A stretch of DNA of 64,000 nucleotides from Symbiodinium natans. Lineage: Eukaryota; Sar; Dinophyceae; Suessiales; Symbiodiniaceae. Below the pieces are notes generated by a model. It did not search any database. It was not told the origin of the DNA and saw nothing but the letters and a program-made list of their open reading frames with translations. Positions 21,430 through 33,064 of the stretch are shown here, piece after piece (within the stretch, counting starts at the first letter, position 1; each line of letters starts with the position of its first letter). A program made the translations under genes and the position numbers. Location: positions 250,001 to 314,000 of the forward strand of contig CAJNDS010002182.1 of the NCBI GenBank assembly GCA_905221605.1, given 5' to 3'.

Positions 21430-24200
21430 TGTGAAGCACGCGTTCCAGAGACGGCGGAGCCGTTCCTGACCTTGTGGACTTGTCCGACGGCATGCATCGG
21501 CGTTCACGGGGTCATGGTAAATCGGAATCATGACCAGAGAACGCTGGACTGTTTGGTTCGGCTGCACGCGCATTCGCGCAGAGGACGATCGAACTGGGAT
21601 CACGTCAAGCAGCCTTCGCGCCTCGAAGAATCATTGGGCTGGGATTGGGCGAATCTCCGTGCTGCAGAGCTTCTGAATGTTCTGGTGCCAGTCTCCTGCG
21701 GGGACTGCATCTTTTGCCAGCTCAAGAGCTGACATCCGGTTTAGACAGTCGGCTCCAAAGCAAGTGCCGGTTTCACTTCTGGAATGTTGTAAAGCCTCAA
21801 AGACAGGCTACGAAACGTCTCGCATCTACCCATCCTTTGCAAGGGGACAGGGTAGCTGCAAAGATTCCTGGGGACATGAAGCCTGCGCAAAAGGCAGCCT
21901 GCCTCCGCTGTGCTCTCTTTCGATGCTGAGGATCATCTTCCACCCCAATGGAAGCAAGGATGCCAGCCTGGACCTCGGCCGTTCTCCTGGAACCCTGTAG
22001 AGACTGTGGAGCAGCAAGGCAGTCAGGGGTCCTAATGGTCAGCCCCCGCCGGCACGAAGTGAGACGAAGTGGAGGTTTTTTTGCAATGCAAGAACAGGAC
22101 ACTGTGCGGGTGGCGTCTCCGTCACGTGCTGATTCTCTTCCTGTGCAACGATCATGATCCCAGGTGATGGCTGCTCCTCCATCGCTCTTCGAATTCCGGA
22201 GGGCATGTCTGTCTCACGAGCCGGGTCGCCAAGTAATTGCTGCCCACTTCGCAGCAGTGCAGCTGCCCTTCAAACTGCCACAAGCAGCGGCCTTGACAGA
22301 GGTCAGAAGGGCCGCTTAGTAGGTGCCACGGTTAGTAACGATTAGTACTTCTAGCATGCAGCATCATAGCACAGGATTACCGTATGCGAATGCTTGCTTA
22401 ATTTCCATGTAGCTGGCAGTGGTGGAGTTCTTTGCAGGGTTTCGGAATTCTGTTTCCGCGTCAGGTGTTGTACGTGAACCAGGATCACTTTGGCCCCAGC
22501 ATTGTGAAGCAGGCTCTTGGGGCGTGCTTCGGAGATGTTCTGACCACTACAGTAGAACATATGTCACTGAAGTGCCTGACGTCCTGTAAAGCTTAAGAAT
22601 AGTGGGAAGAGCCTGGGATAAAACAGAAGCATTTCAAAGCAACAGAGCCAGCTACATACTACGACATTCCCACGGTTTCACGATGCTTCATGAGCGCCTC
22701 ATTTGGTGTCAGAATGAGAATGAGTCGCGAACCATGGGTCTGTCATATTTTGCTCCAAGCTGCATTCGGACCCCACTCCCAAACCCGAAGGCCCAACGCG
22801 TGTCCGCTGCTGCGGCCTAGGTCCTAGGGATGTGAGATAATCTCCGGCAGACTGCGATATTGGTCAGTAAAGACCGTCAAGACGCTCTTGTCTTCGATGC
22901 TGTCTCACGCTCGTGTCCCACTTTTGTTGGAGGTTGCTTCTGTGCTGCATGCATGAGTTTGAAGTCTTCTTGCTAGAGAACTAACTGGGATGATTTTTTC
23001 TAGAGCAGCAAGCGTAGAACACACCATCATTTCTACAGCAGCAAGCGTAGAACACACCGCATGCTTTCGTTGCAGGCCCGCAGGTTATGGGTGAGGAGGG
23101 TCTGAGATTCGCCATGTTGCATGTCGCGCACGTGCCCTGATTTCTGCTGAAGTTGATGTAGGGTAACCTACATCCCAGGGCTTGATTTAGCAAACCCTCG
23201 GCTCTCAGTCGGGCGAAGAGGCCTGTAATGCACCTGAGTCGACTCCCTGAAGTCCTGCAGGCCGTGGAGGGCTACACAAATGCAGCGCGGGTCGGGCTCG
23301 CAGTTTAAGCGCTTGGAGCAAGGATCTGCTAAATGTTTGGAACCTATTTTGACTCATGCCGCCACATATCCATGCCATGCCCGGGGACAGCTGGGGGTCC
23401 TATGGGTCCTGTGTGGCCGTGAATGCAGCTCCTTCCAGATATCGCCACCGTCCGCCGCGCTACGTGGAACCGCTGCAGACATCATCGTCGTGGGTGTGCC
23501 GGGACTCTCAGCGCGTTCGAGGGTCATGGCAGCAAGGGAAAGCACGTCCCATGAACGTGTCAAGGCAAGGCTCCAACGATCAGTGGAAAGGGCTCGTCTG
23601 CTGCTGACATGTATGATGACACGACCTCCTGCGTACGCAGGGCCAAAGTTACTGTCATCAAAGTTACAGGTTTCAGCCCTATTTTCTCCGCTCCAACAGT
23701 GAATGCGCGCTTCGTGACTTAGCGCATTTGCAAAGAGGCGCGAGCTCTACCAACATGGATGGGCTGCGGACCCGATGCTTCAGTGCAAGCCTCAATGGCG
23801 TTTCCTGTGCCAGACTCCCGACTCCGAAGCTGTTGACCATTGTTGACCTGAGCCTCTTCAAGTCTTTGAAGCTTGCAGGAAAGTGCTGCTCATCGGCGAT
23901 GCCCCTGCAGCAGAGATCAACTTCGAGCTGCCTGGACATGTCAATAAGCATATCCCACGAACTCTTGCCTACACGGGCTTACAGTAACATTTGCTGAAGG
24001 TAAATCCAGTCGCAGTGCAACGTGGAAAGATGTGTCCTGAGACAGATACACGACATGAAGCCAAACCGTTCCGAGAGGAGCCAACTCAAGTGCTTCACAT
24101 CCTGAACATGTATCAGAAGTATTAAGCCTCGCGCCCCAAAGACACAAGAACGATCCCTACTGTTCTCATGCCTTGGATAATAGGCCCCAGCTCCAAACCC
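21430..24200. other. Intron-like region with few candidate exons
   Basis: No strong exon was seen over most of this stretch. One exon-like frame after an AG|G acceptor begins at 23879 and reads KVLLIGDAPAAEINFELPGH, but its donor is not clear. A 36-bp direct repeat (AGCAGCAAGCGTAGAACACACC at about 23001 and 23037) is present. Weak helical reading occurs near 23530-23605 (HERVKARLQRSVERARLLL). Confidence 0.4.
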
Positions 24201-24203
24201 AAG

Positions 24204-26136
24204 GCTCCTTCGCGAGCAGCGGGAACGACGTCTTCAGCAGGAGAGGGAGAGGCACGGTCAGAGACCTCCAAAACCCTCGTCTGAGCATACCCCATCACCG
24301 TCATGGGTGTTTAGCTTCCTCTCATGTTCTTCCAGAGGGTAGGGTGACATCTTGGACCTGAACGCTAGGCTCCTGCGCACCTCACCTAAGGCATCCGAAG
24401 ATGGGGCGGAAAGTTGTATGGGGCTGATTTTGAAAGGTTGCAGGGACACTTCGTGCTAAGCTCCCTCGCAGGTGCCGGCTGGAAGCTGAAGCACGGCCGG
24501 AAGCTCAGAATCCGGAGGCCTAAGCTAGCCCGCGGCGACCATGAAACACTCCATGGCACAATGTCAGCAGAACGACCAGTGACCCGAAGAGATCCCCTCA
24601 AGAAGTTAAGAACTTCACACCATGCCTTACACCTCCAGCTTCGGCCTCGTGTACCGGCCCTCGGAGGTAGCTTTCCTTTTCCTAAGGCGACAGGCGCAGG
24701 TCGATGCGCAGGAGGCACGCACTTATGCCGACTGATGCTCCAGTGTGAACTCGGGGGTGGCTCCAAGCTCCAGAAGCATGGCGCAAGAATATCTCGGTAG
24801 TAAAGGCATCAGAAAGTTTACTGAGCAAGAATACCTGTGGCCAGTGTGCCCCTCGGCTTAATTGTCCGTCCGAACTGCATGCAAGTATGCCATGAACGCC
24901 AAGAGCCCTTGAGCCTAAGGAGCCCCGAGAAATTGTCGTTCATGCCCTGAGAACTTCCACGGGAGCTCAACTTCCATGGGCCTCTTGCAACCTGTGGTCC
25001 TTCCCCAAGTGAACAACGCATCTCAAGCCCTTGGAGCCTGGGCTCCTTATACTACTTAACTATTTCATTGTTCGTATGTCTAGTGTATGTCTAGTATTCT
25101 AGCATTCTAGTACTCTAGTATGCTAACATTCGGTATTTTAGTACTATCCTGTTGTTATCATTAGAGTATATAGGGCCACGTGGACTCGCAGGCGGCAGAG
25201 GAGGCGCGGCGAGCGGCCGCGGAGGAGGCAGAGGCCTTGGCCAAGGCGAGCTACCCGGATTGGGGGCCGAGCCTTTGGAGGGTTAGGGGTTTCATGGTTT
25301 AGGGGTTCATAATTGAAGACTTGGGAATGTGTTAGGGGGTTTCGGGTTCAGGCTTACAGGGTTCATGGCCTAACGAGCATCCAGGGGTACTGTAGGCTTT
25401 GACAAGAATGAAGAGTCGGAACAGCCGGGCGTTGGCCAGGTCGTGAGCGCGATGGCGGAACCTGTCAACCCCGACCAGGCCGTGCTTGGTTGTGTGCAGT
25501 CGTCATCAGCATTCCACGAGCGTCATGCCTTCAGAAGCTTAACGCTGGCCATGTTTTGGGGGGAGCGCAGGGTGTATCACCGTGATAGAGTTGGACCTTG
25601 TTTTGTTTTCAAAACTGCTTTGTTTGCACAGTGTGCATTCTTTGCTGGTGGCCGTGCTGCATCCTAACTGATCTTGCGGAGCTTTTGGACGATATTCTTT
25701 ATATTCTAAGATATGATGCTTGCCATAATGTAGCAACATACTAGAATTATATTCGTACTACTTTGTACTACATTAGTAGCATGTTAGTATTGCATAAGTA
25801 TTACATCATTACATGTTTACAGCATTCTATTCTCATTATGTTATATTCATGACCCTGAGCGACTCTGAGCTGCTGTCAGTTTCAGCAGCTTGGCCTCGCC
25901 CTTGATCTCCTTGAGTCCCTGCTTGATCGCGGCTCAAGCCTAGGATCCAACAAGGTGTTGCCTGTTCTGCGTTCCTTCTCCCGCCTCTGGATATGTCGGG
26001 GGCAAAAGGTCCCGAAACAAGCCAATGGAACACGCAGGTTCCTTCGCCGGAGTCCAGCGATGCTGCGCCGCCAGACGCTCCCGAATGGCAAACCCTGATT
26101 CCCGCTCATCTGCTGAAGGACGATCTCGATAGCGAG
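24204..26136 (+). CDS. Coiled-coil micro-exon chain, probably continuing upstream gene
   Basis: Exon-like segments on the + strand: about 24204-24255 (LLREQRERRLQQERERH), 24472-24517 (CRLEAEARPEAQNPE, donor GC), 24694-24714 (AQVDAQE, donor GC), 25192-25245 (AAEEARRAAAEEAEALAK, donor GC), 25440-25478 (VVSAMAEPVNPDQ, donor GC) and 26038-26136 (33 codons beginning VPSPESSDAAPPDAPEW, donor GC). All begin after AG|G. Sequence between them is telomere-type or unique intron-like DNA. Composition and splice style match the chain at 16.8-20.7 kb. The Pro/Glu-rich exon at 26038 may be the end of this gene or an upstream exon of the next one. No enzymatic domain is visible. Confidence 0.42.
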
Positions 26137-26805
26137 GCCTGCAAAACCCTGGTCCCGCTGGCAGCCATGGAGCTCAGTTTTCCAGCTGCATCCAGCTCCC
26201 TGGGATTCCGTGGGCTTGTAGTGCCTCTGAGGCGGCGCTAGAGTTGTCATATGGAGTGTCCCCGACAACATGGCGTTCCTGCGCCATTGATTTGTACGTC
26301 ACGTCACGCACAGGTTCGCTGCCCGTTTTGACATTTTGCCATTGCCAAACTTCGAGGAACGGGATCTTCGAAGAGCTGCGATACATTTCCCCCCCTGTGA
26401 TTAAAGTCTCAAAACCACCCAAAGCCCAATCACCAGCAGCGCTCTTCATCCCCAAAACCTCTAAAATGTAAGAGTTCTACCTGAAAACCGGCCGCAAAAA
26501 GGTCTCAAGCTGTACTGAGACTCCCGGTGTCTGAGGTTCCGAGGCTCCTCCTGAGCCCGAGCAAGCTGCCAGCTTCTCCCAGCACGAACCGCACTTCCAA
26601 GAAGAGGAGGATCACTTGGGGGCTCAAAACGAGGTTCAGGGATGGTCTTTCAAGGTACCTGTCAGGTGAATAGGGCCCGATGAGGACGACTGCAGCTGGA
26701 TAGTGGAAGATGTTGGAAGATGTGGAGGAAGGGTCGGTCTGCAAGCGTCTTGCAGCTCATCCTATAGGAAAGCCAGAGGTCCACAAGCCATTGCAAGCCA
26801 ATATC

Positions 26806-28173
26806 ATGCAGGAGGTGATCTTCGGCCAGGCAGTTTGGCTTCATGTTTACGACCTCACAGCCTCGTTCCACCTCCCCGTTCTCAACTCGGCGCTGCTCCG
26901 CACAGGCGCGCAGGGGATTCATGTTTGTAGTCGTCATATCAGCAATACGGGATGCTAAAGTAATGAGACAAAAGCGCAATGAAGTGAGCCGGCAGCTTGG
27001 GGGGCTCAACTTTCACCCGTTTTTGGATTTCCCCTCGAGGCGGCGGTCTTTTTCATGCGGGCATCGAGGCAAGGGGAATCGAATTCGAAGTTCAGGGACA
27101 GAGAATCTGCCCGCAGCACGCCTTGCAGATTCCAATTTTATGAGCCCCAGGCTAAAACCCGTGTGCAGTGTGGAAGATGCATCGATGGGTCCCGGCAAAC
27201 TCAAGGGTCCTTTTCCTCAGAGCCAGAGGTCCATGGCTACGAGTACAGCTTTGGACTGCGTGAACGGGGCAGCGGCGTCTATGCCTGTGCTCCCAGAGGC
27301 AACGCAGCCCATGTGTGGCCAGGCTGCAAGAAGCGCTTCCCCACAACGTGCCTTGCATGCTCGGGGCCTTGCGCATGTGTAGATGGATGACACAGGACGC
27401 CGCGAACTCCCACAAGACAGATTTTTGAAGGTCCGCAGTTCATTGCGCTTTGAAAGCTCGCGCAAAAGTCAGATCGATTTCCCAAGCGATGCTGGAGGTG
27501 GGGGTGGGTACATGACAACAAGATCGCGCAGCGGCCCGCGTGCACATTCCCTCGAAACAAAAGCGCGAACGAAAAGTCCATGCATCAGCACCTGCCATTT
27601 TCAATGGACATGCAACCCGTTCTTTGCGCCACGAGCGAAGCGAAGAGGATCAGTGATACTGGCTCTCGGGAGGCATGATTTGATGGTTGTCCCGCGATGC
27701 TGCTAGCATACCTACGTACGCGACACAGCGCCAGTGGCCAGTTGGCCGGCAGCCTTGCGAGAAACCTCCGTTGCAGCTGAAAGTGGGCCCCAGGTATCGT
27801 GAGTCGCTTCTGTTGGGCCACACCACAGTGGACTGCAAGGAGCTGAAGAGGATCATGAAGGAGATGAAGAAGGCCTGTCCGAGGTGACAGTCCTTGCGCC
27901 ACAGGCACATGCACCGCATCGCATGTCCTCGGTCTCTGTCAGGAATGGCCTGGCAGGAGCTATGGCCCAATCACTCGGAGCCTGGACAGTGTGCGTTTAG
28001 AGTTCCAGAATGGACCTTCAAAGTGAGACTTCGGATTTGCGGGTGTTTTGCTGTTGCCAGTTGGACCTATGGATGAAGCAACTCATGCGACCTTTGGCTT
28101 CCGAACCATCCTCTGCCACATCCCGAGGAACTGCATCCACTTCTCTGCAGCCCTGAGCGAGCGACTTGGCAAG
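26806..28173 (+). CDS. PPPDE/DeSI-type thiol peptidase (putative deSUMOylase/deubiquitinase)
   Basis: The exons give the ordered motifs of the PPPDE (DUF862) fold, a papain-like cysteine isopeptidase family acting on ubiquitin or SUMO conjugates. Exon 26806-26922 (ATG at 26806, or acceptor at 26811) has VWLHVYDLT and ends GAQGIH with the probable catalytic His. Exon 27229-27314 has VHGYEYSFG and RGSGVYACAPRG. Exon 27794-27872 begins YRESLLLGHTTVD. Micro-exon 27943-27964 (22 nt) encodes EWPGRSY. Micro-exon about 28009-28022 (14 nt) encodes EWTFK. The exon from 28128 encodes NCIHFSAALSERLGK with the probable catalytic Cys. Donors are GT, GT, GC, GC and GT; five of the six exons have readable AG|G or AG|A acceptors. 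Two points are unresolved: about four residues between GIH and VHG (a missing micro-exon of ~12 nt), and one base at the 14-nt exon/final exon junction. The 3' end after LGK is not determined. Confidence 0.8.
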
Positions 28174-28199
28174 ATGTTTTGGGCAACCGCAGAGAGGGG

Positions 28200-28350
28200 T
28201 CCAACAATTCTATTCCATTATATCATAGTACGTATGGGGTTTTTGTACTTATCGTAAACTATACAATATTATACTATATGATCCTATATTTTCCTATATT
28301 ATCCTATACTATACTATATTATACTATCTGATGTTGTACTTTACGCACAG
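28200..28350. other. AT-rich TATACTATATTATCC repeat
   Basis: Imperfect ATACTATATTATCCTATA units at about 28256-28330 follow the last PPPDE exon. They may be part of its 3' flank or of an intron. No exon was seen. Confidence 0.6.
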
Positions 28351-28447
28351 TATGTGCAGGGCCATGCCTTGGGTTGGAGAGAAGCATTGGCCATGGGCGT
28401 CGGTGAGAGGAGAGTCCCCGCCTCCCATCATCTCCCGGCACGATGTT

Positions 28448-28705
28448 TAGCAAGTATTCTCCTTCTTCTTGTTGTGATTGTTATCATTATCATTATCATT
28501 ATCAGTATCATCATCATCCTTATCATTATTATCATCGTTATCATTATTGCTAGAATTATTACTATTACGATTATTATTATTCTTCTTATTATTATTATTA
28601 GTAGTATCACTCTTCTGATTATGATTAGTATTAGTATTAGTATCAGTATTATTATCATCATTACAATTATTATTATAAGTATTATTGTCAGACTAGATTA
28701 CGATC
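28448..28705. repeat. ATT/ATC/AGT trinucleotide microsatellite
   Basis: About 250 nt of interrupted ATT, ATC, GTT and AGT triplets. The isoleucine-rich frames on both strands are artefacts of this repeat. Confidence 0.95.
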
Positions 28706-28739
28706 ATAATAAAAATGATCTAGTGATATGAGAATAGGA

Positions 28740-31440
28740 TACTGTCATAAAGGCGGCTGGGCGCCGGCGCGGTGCCCCGCTGGGTCTATGGCCTTGCCGG
28801 GTCTCTGCGGGACCTTGTCCGGTGCTGAGAGCTGTTGCAGAGTCCGGAGCGGAATCGAGATGTAAGGCTTAGTAAGGCAGTAAGGTTCAAGGGGCTACGA
28901 TGCTGGTATTCTCAGGTGGTTTCGGACCTCGGGGCCTCGAGGTTTCTGGTCTCTGAACAGATGGCTGCGACATGAAAGTCCAGATTAGCCAGGTCCAGGT
29001 GCCGTTTGCAACAAAAACAGGAGTTTGTAGAAACTGCCAGTCTCTTTGCCGCAAGCCCCCCTTCGCAAGCAGGCCACCTAAGAGCTTGTAGGTCAGCTTA
29101 GAGGCTTCGAGTTCGCTGGCTGCTTTCTAGGTGAATCGCATCTCTGACTGCTCGGAGTCCGTGGCCCGCGCGGAACCAAGTGAGCGCAGACCTTCATTGC
29201 TTCGTGGGCTTCGTGGCTTCATGTTTGGCCTCTTTGATGGTTGTTGACCCGAGCTGAGGGCTTGCGGATGCGAGCGACTGCGGCGTCGTTCAGATCCTGG
29301 ATGCGCACGAGGCCGCTCCAGTCCAGGAACCCTGGAGCCCTGCAACGCACCCCCCCCCCTCCCCACCCTTTCCCTGCACCAAAAAACTCGCAGCTGAAGG
29401 CTGAAGCCCCTGAGTTTTCGGAGTCAGTGCAGACCTTGCAGGAGCTTCGCCCCATGGACTTCAAGCCTGAATCCAGGTCCATGATGCGCGTGGGCCCGAG
29501 GGGGGAAATGTTGCCAGAGCTCCTTGAAAGTCCACGTCAGCAGTCTTTGCCTGCAAGGGGGGTTCCTATGTTATGAGGCTGAATCACATATCAGCCTGGA
29601 TTATGTTGTACATGCCCCAAAATGGCCCAAACATAGAACCACAAACAGAAGCAAAAATTGAAACACAATAGGGGAACATACACATTGAACAATGGACACT
29701 GTGTTAGAGCCGCAAATGGGAAAATAGGCGCAGATTGACTGATAAACCAAATAGGCAGAAAATGAGGAGAAAATCGAAGAAACTCGACTGAAGCATGGCT
29801 AGAAAATATTGGAAAACAAATAGAAAGAGCATAAAAAATAGAAATATCTAAACAACGGCGCTGGCAACACCGCGTCACATGTCTCACACCTTCGGGCTTT
29901 GGAGTTTGGAGTCTTTGGTCTTTCGAGGAATGTGTTTTGCTACCTTGCTGGACCTTGCTAATGTCGGAACGATCAAGGAATGTCACATTTTGGAAATTTT
30001 GGGTTTGGGCCGGTTCGGTTTGGCCTGTTTTTGGCAAGTTTTTTGGGGCGAATTGGCTTTGGGAATGTTGTTAACTGTTAGTTTTTTGTTTTGGGCCGGG
30101 CGGCCAGGCTCCAGAGCGGCCTGTCTAAATTTAATTTTTTTAAATTCGACTCACTTCTCGACTCTACTAATACTCTAGTCACCGGGCTCTACCCGGACTC
30201 TACCGCCGCTATTGAATGCTGTCGTTTTCGTTATGAATAATTAGTATTTGTAACTGTACTGACGTTGTTGTTGTTACTGCTCACTGTTGCTGATGTGTTG
30301 CTGTGTCTGTATGTCTCTATGTATGTATGTCGCAGTTGCGGAAATTTTGGAATTGCAGGGCCTTCAGGCCTAGTGGGCCCAATGCAGCCAGACTCTTGTG
30401 CCTCTGTGTCTCTGTTTGTCTCTGTGTGTGGCTGGTTGGTCAATGAAACAAGTAGTTCCATTCGAGCCGTCTTGAAACACGAGGCTAGGACCCATATCGT
30501 GGCGTCGGATTTGGGCTTCATTTGGGTTTGGGCCTGCTTGGGGACATGAGACCGAGGTCTTTGAGAGGCTTGTCTCAGCCTGGACAGATCGCTCAGAGAT
30601 TCACGCGAAGGACACTTTGGGGCTGTCCGGTCTTAGGAGAACCTTTCGTACATCTGACTGCGCTTTTTGCATTTCTTCAGCTAGTGGGGCCTGCGCGAAA
30701 ACCGGGCAGCTCTTGTCGGAATTCGAGCATGGAAACATCTCCTGCTCTGGGAATTTGCTGATGCAGCAGGTTGGTTCTCGGTTCAGTTTCGCACGCGCGT
30801 GGTGCCCTTCCGCTTAACGTCTGATTGCCATGGCGCATGCTGTCAGTACCCTTGAATTCTGTATCGCTGCAGAGGCGTTTGTTTGAAAAAGTCATGACTA
30901 CTTCGATTTTTAGGCTGTGACTCTCAGATGTGGTGGACACCCGCTGAATATCGAGCTGCGCTGGCCCCGTGTCCGTGTCAGAGACATTGACAGCCAGCCT
31001 CAGCAGGAGTAAGGGAATTGGGGCTTCAAGACACTGGTTTTGCGCCGTGCAAGGCCATAAGCAGTCCACTGGTATCTGTGTGAAGGCCTTTGCCTTCTTT
31101 GAAAAATCTTCGCAGCCACGGCAATGCCCTCCAGAATTTGTTTACGGAGCACAGCCCACAATTAGCTGGCCGGAGCAACTTTGTGCGGACCTGACTGTTA
31201 AGCAGCTTGCAATTGGGCTGCCATCGAGCTCTCGGCCTAACATGCTGCCAAATTGCCAGAGAAGCGAACTGCTCGGGCCGACGACGGAAAAACAGAAGAG
31301 ACGTGAAGAGACATCGGAGTTGCCTGCCCCTTTCTTATCCGCTTCCTGCAAAAAAAATGAGGGGAATGAGCCAAGGGTGCACCCTCTGAACTGCCGCTGT
31401 GCATTGGGGCCCCCGATTTTCTTGGTGATTCCAGCCTACG
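28740..31440. other. Mostly non-coding; one exon-like frame
   Basis: The frame at about 29392-29576 (LKAEAPEFSESVQTLQELRP, then FKPESRSMMRVGPRGE) has protein-like composition and follows an AG (CTCGCAG), so it may be one or more exons. Its donor is not obvious. An A-rich stretch at 29610-29870 and the rest of the region show no supported exon. Confidence 0.35.
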
Positions 31441-31480
31441 CTTGGTGTTAGTATGTGTTAGTGATGGGCTGTGGACGCAG

Positions 31481-31876
31481 GTCATGATGCAGGGCGCGGT
31501 GAAAGCCGCCCAGGCAGGCATCGGCGAATACACCCAGGTGTTCGAACAAGGGCGGCATGTTCACAAGGAGCCCTATCAGAAAATGACTTTTTGGATAGGG
31601 GGGGCCCTGATTTGGAACAACCACCAGATGACACAGCAATCCCTCGGCCTCCTTCCGTTTCAGTGAGCAGAAGTGTGCCAGGCGTCTGCGGAGAAGGCTG
31701 CAACAAAAGTTGAAAGTGGCAGCCTGAGGTTCATCTGAAAACCGCTGGGGTCGGAGTTGAATCGAGTCAAAGCCAGCTTCTCGCATGATGGTTTGAGTCT
31801 GGGGGCCCACATGTCATGGGTTGCGCGCCATGGTTGAGGTCCAGAAGAGAAAGCCGAGCGGGAGAAGAAGGAGAAG
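31481..31876 (+). CDS. Small exon cluster with Lys/Glu/Ala-rich helix
   Basis: Three short candidates on one strand: 31481-31537 (VMMQGAVKAAQAGIGEYTQ; AG|G acceptor, GT donor), 31682-31708 (ASAEKAATK; AG|G acceptor, GT donor) and about 31845-31876 (EEKAEREKKEK; GC donor). The first two are phase 0. The phase of the third does not match without a further exon. They look like parts of a helical, charged protein similar to neighbouring chains. A frame at 32645-32775 (about ALKAYAWLLEYQRQQAEDAS) ending at a canonical GTAAGC donor near 32777 may continue it. Confidence 0.35.
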
Positions 31877-32139
31877 GCAAGAGTCGTGGGAGTTGCAGGG
31901 CGGGGGTAATCCCCGCCCCTCCCGCCCCAAAGGACAAACATCCTCCAACGAGCCAACGGCTGAATAATCTGATTCAGGGGCCTGAACTTCAGGCCTCGAG
32001 CGTTTAGGGCTAAGGGGCCTGAGGCCCTGAAGCTTCAGGCCTAAGAGCTGCAGCTGAAGGGTCCAGGCCTTCTAATCTTCTCCTTTTAGTGGCTCCCTCC
32101 AGGCTCTAAGATTTCTCCGGAGAACCCGTACGGCATAAT

Positions 32140-32175
32140 TACTAAAGTGCGTTTAGGGTTTAGGGTTTAGGGCTA
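32140..32175. repeat. TTTAGGG telomere-type units
   Basis: Three tandem TTTAGGG-type units in non-coding sequence, part of the interstitial series. Confidence 0.75.
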
Positions 32176-33064
32176 CCCCTTTGGAAAATTGCTTGGGGCC
32201 TTGTTTCGTAGATGGGTTCGAAAAGAAATGTAGCCATCAAAGCCGGATCCAGAAATTCTTGGGAATCTGAAGGTGGAAGGTGAAGTTTCATGCTTGAAGC
32301 TTCAGGCCTTAGCGTTCAAGGACTCCAGGCCGGTGGCCTTCGGCTGATAATTCCGGGAACCTTTATCAAGAAGGGGTGAACCTTTTGTGGCCTGGACGGC
32401 TGGCGCTGCTCAGACTATTCCTGGACCCGATGCGTGCTCAACTTGCAAGCAGCTTCCAAACAGCTCCCCAAGCTGCTCTCTTCAGCTGAGCACTCCGTGG
32501 AGAGAGTGTGTGTCATTAATGGCACCGTGGCTCGGCAACTCTCAAAGTGGCCAGACTTATGAATCATCTGGGGCTGGGCGCGCGGAAGGTGGACTGCGGG
32601 AGAGCTTGAAAGTACGCAACTCCTAGATTTCATTCGGCTCCTGTATGCGCCGTATCTTGTGGTTCAGGGGCCATCTCACATGGCCAGAAGTCGAAAACAC
32701 AGGAATCACTGCTTTGAAGGCCTATGCCTGGCTGCTCGAATATCAGCGGCAGCAGGCCGAGGACGCGTCCAGCAATGGTAAGCTTGTTTGTGAAGTCCAG
32801 GTGATTGTGCTCAGCCGGTGGCAGCAGATTGGGGCAACTGGGGTCTGCTCGGAATTGATTGCGTCGATTCGATGAAGATGGTGACACCCCTAAAAAGGCT
32901 CCTAGAATCTGCAGCAAGGCAAAGACATTCTCCGACACTGTCATTCAGATTTCATTGCAGTCCGTTCGGTTGGTGCACAGCTTTGCGCGTCGTGCGGTCT
33001 AGCTGCTCTAGCCTACTAGTTCAGCCATTTCAGCCCTGACAGTCTTTCCTGCCCAAACTGCGAG

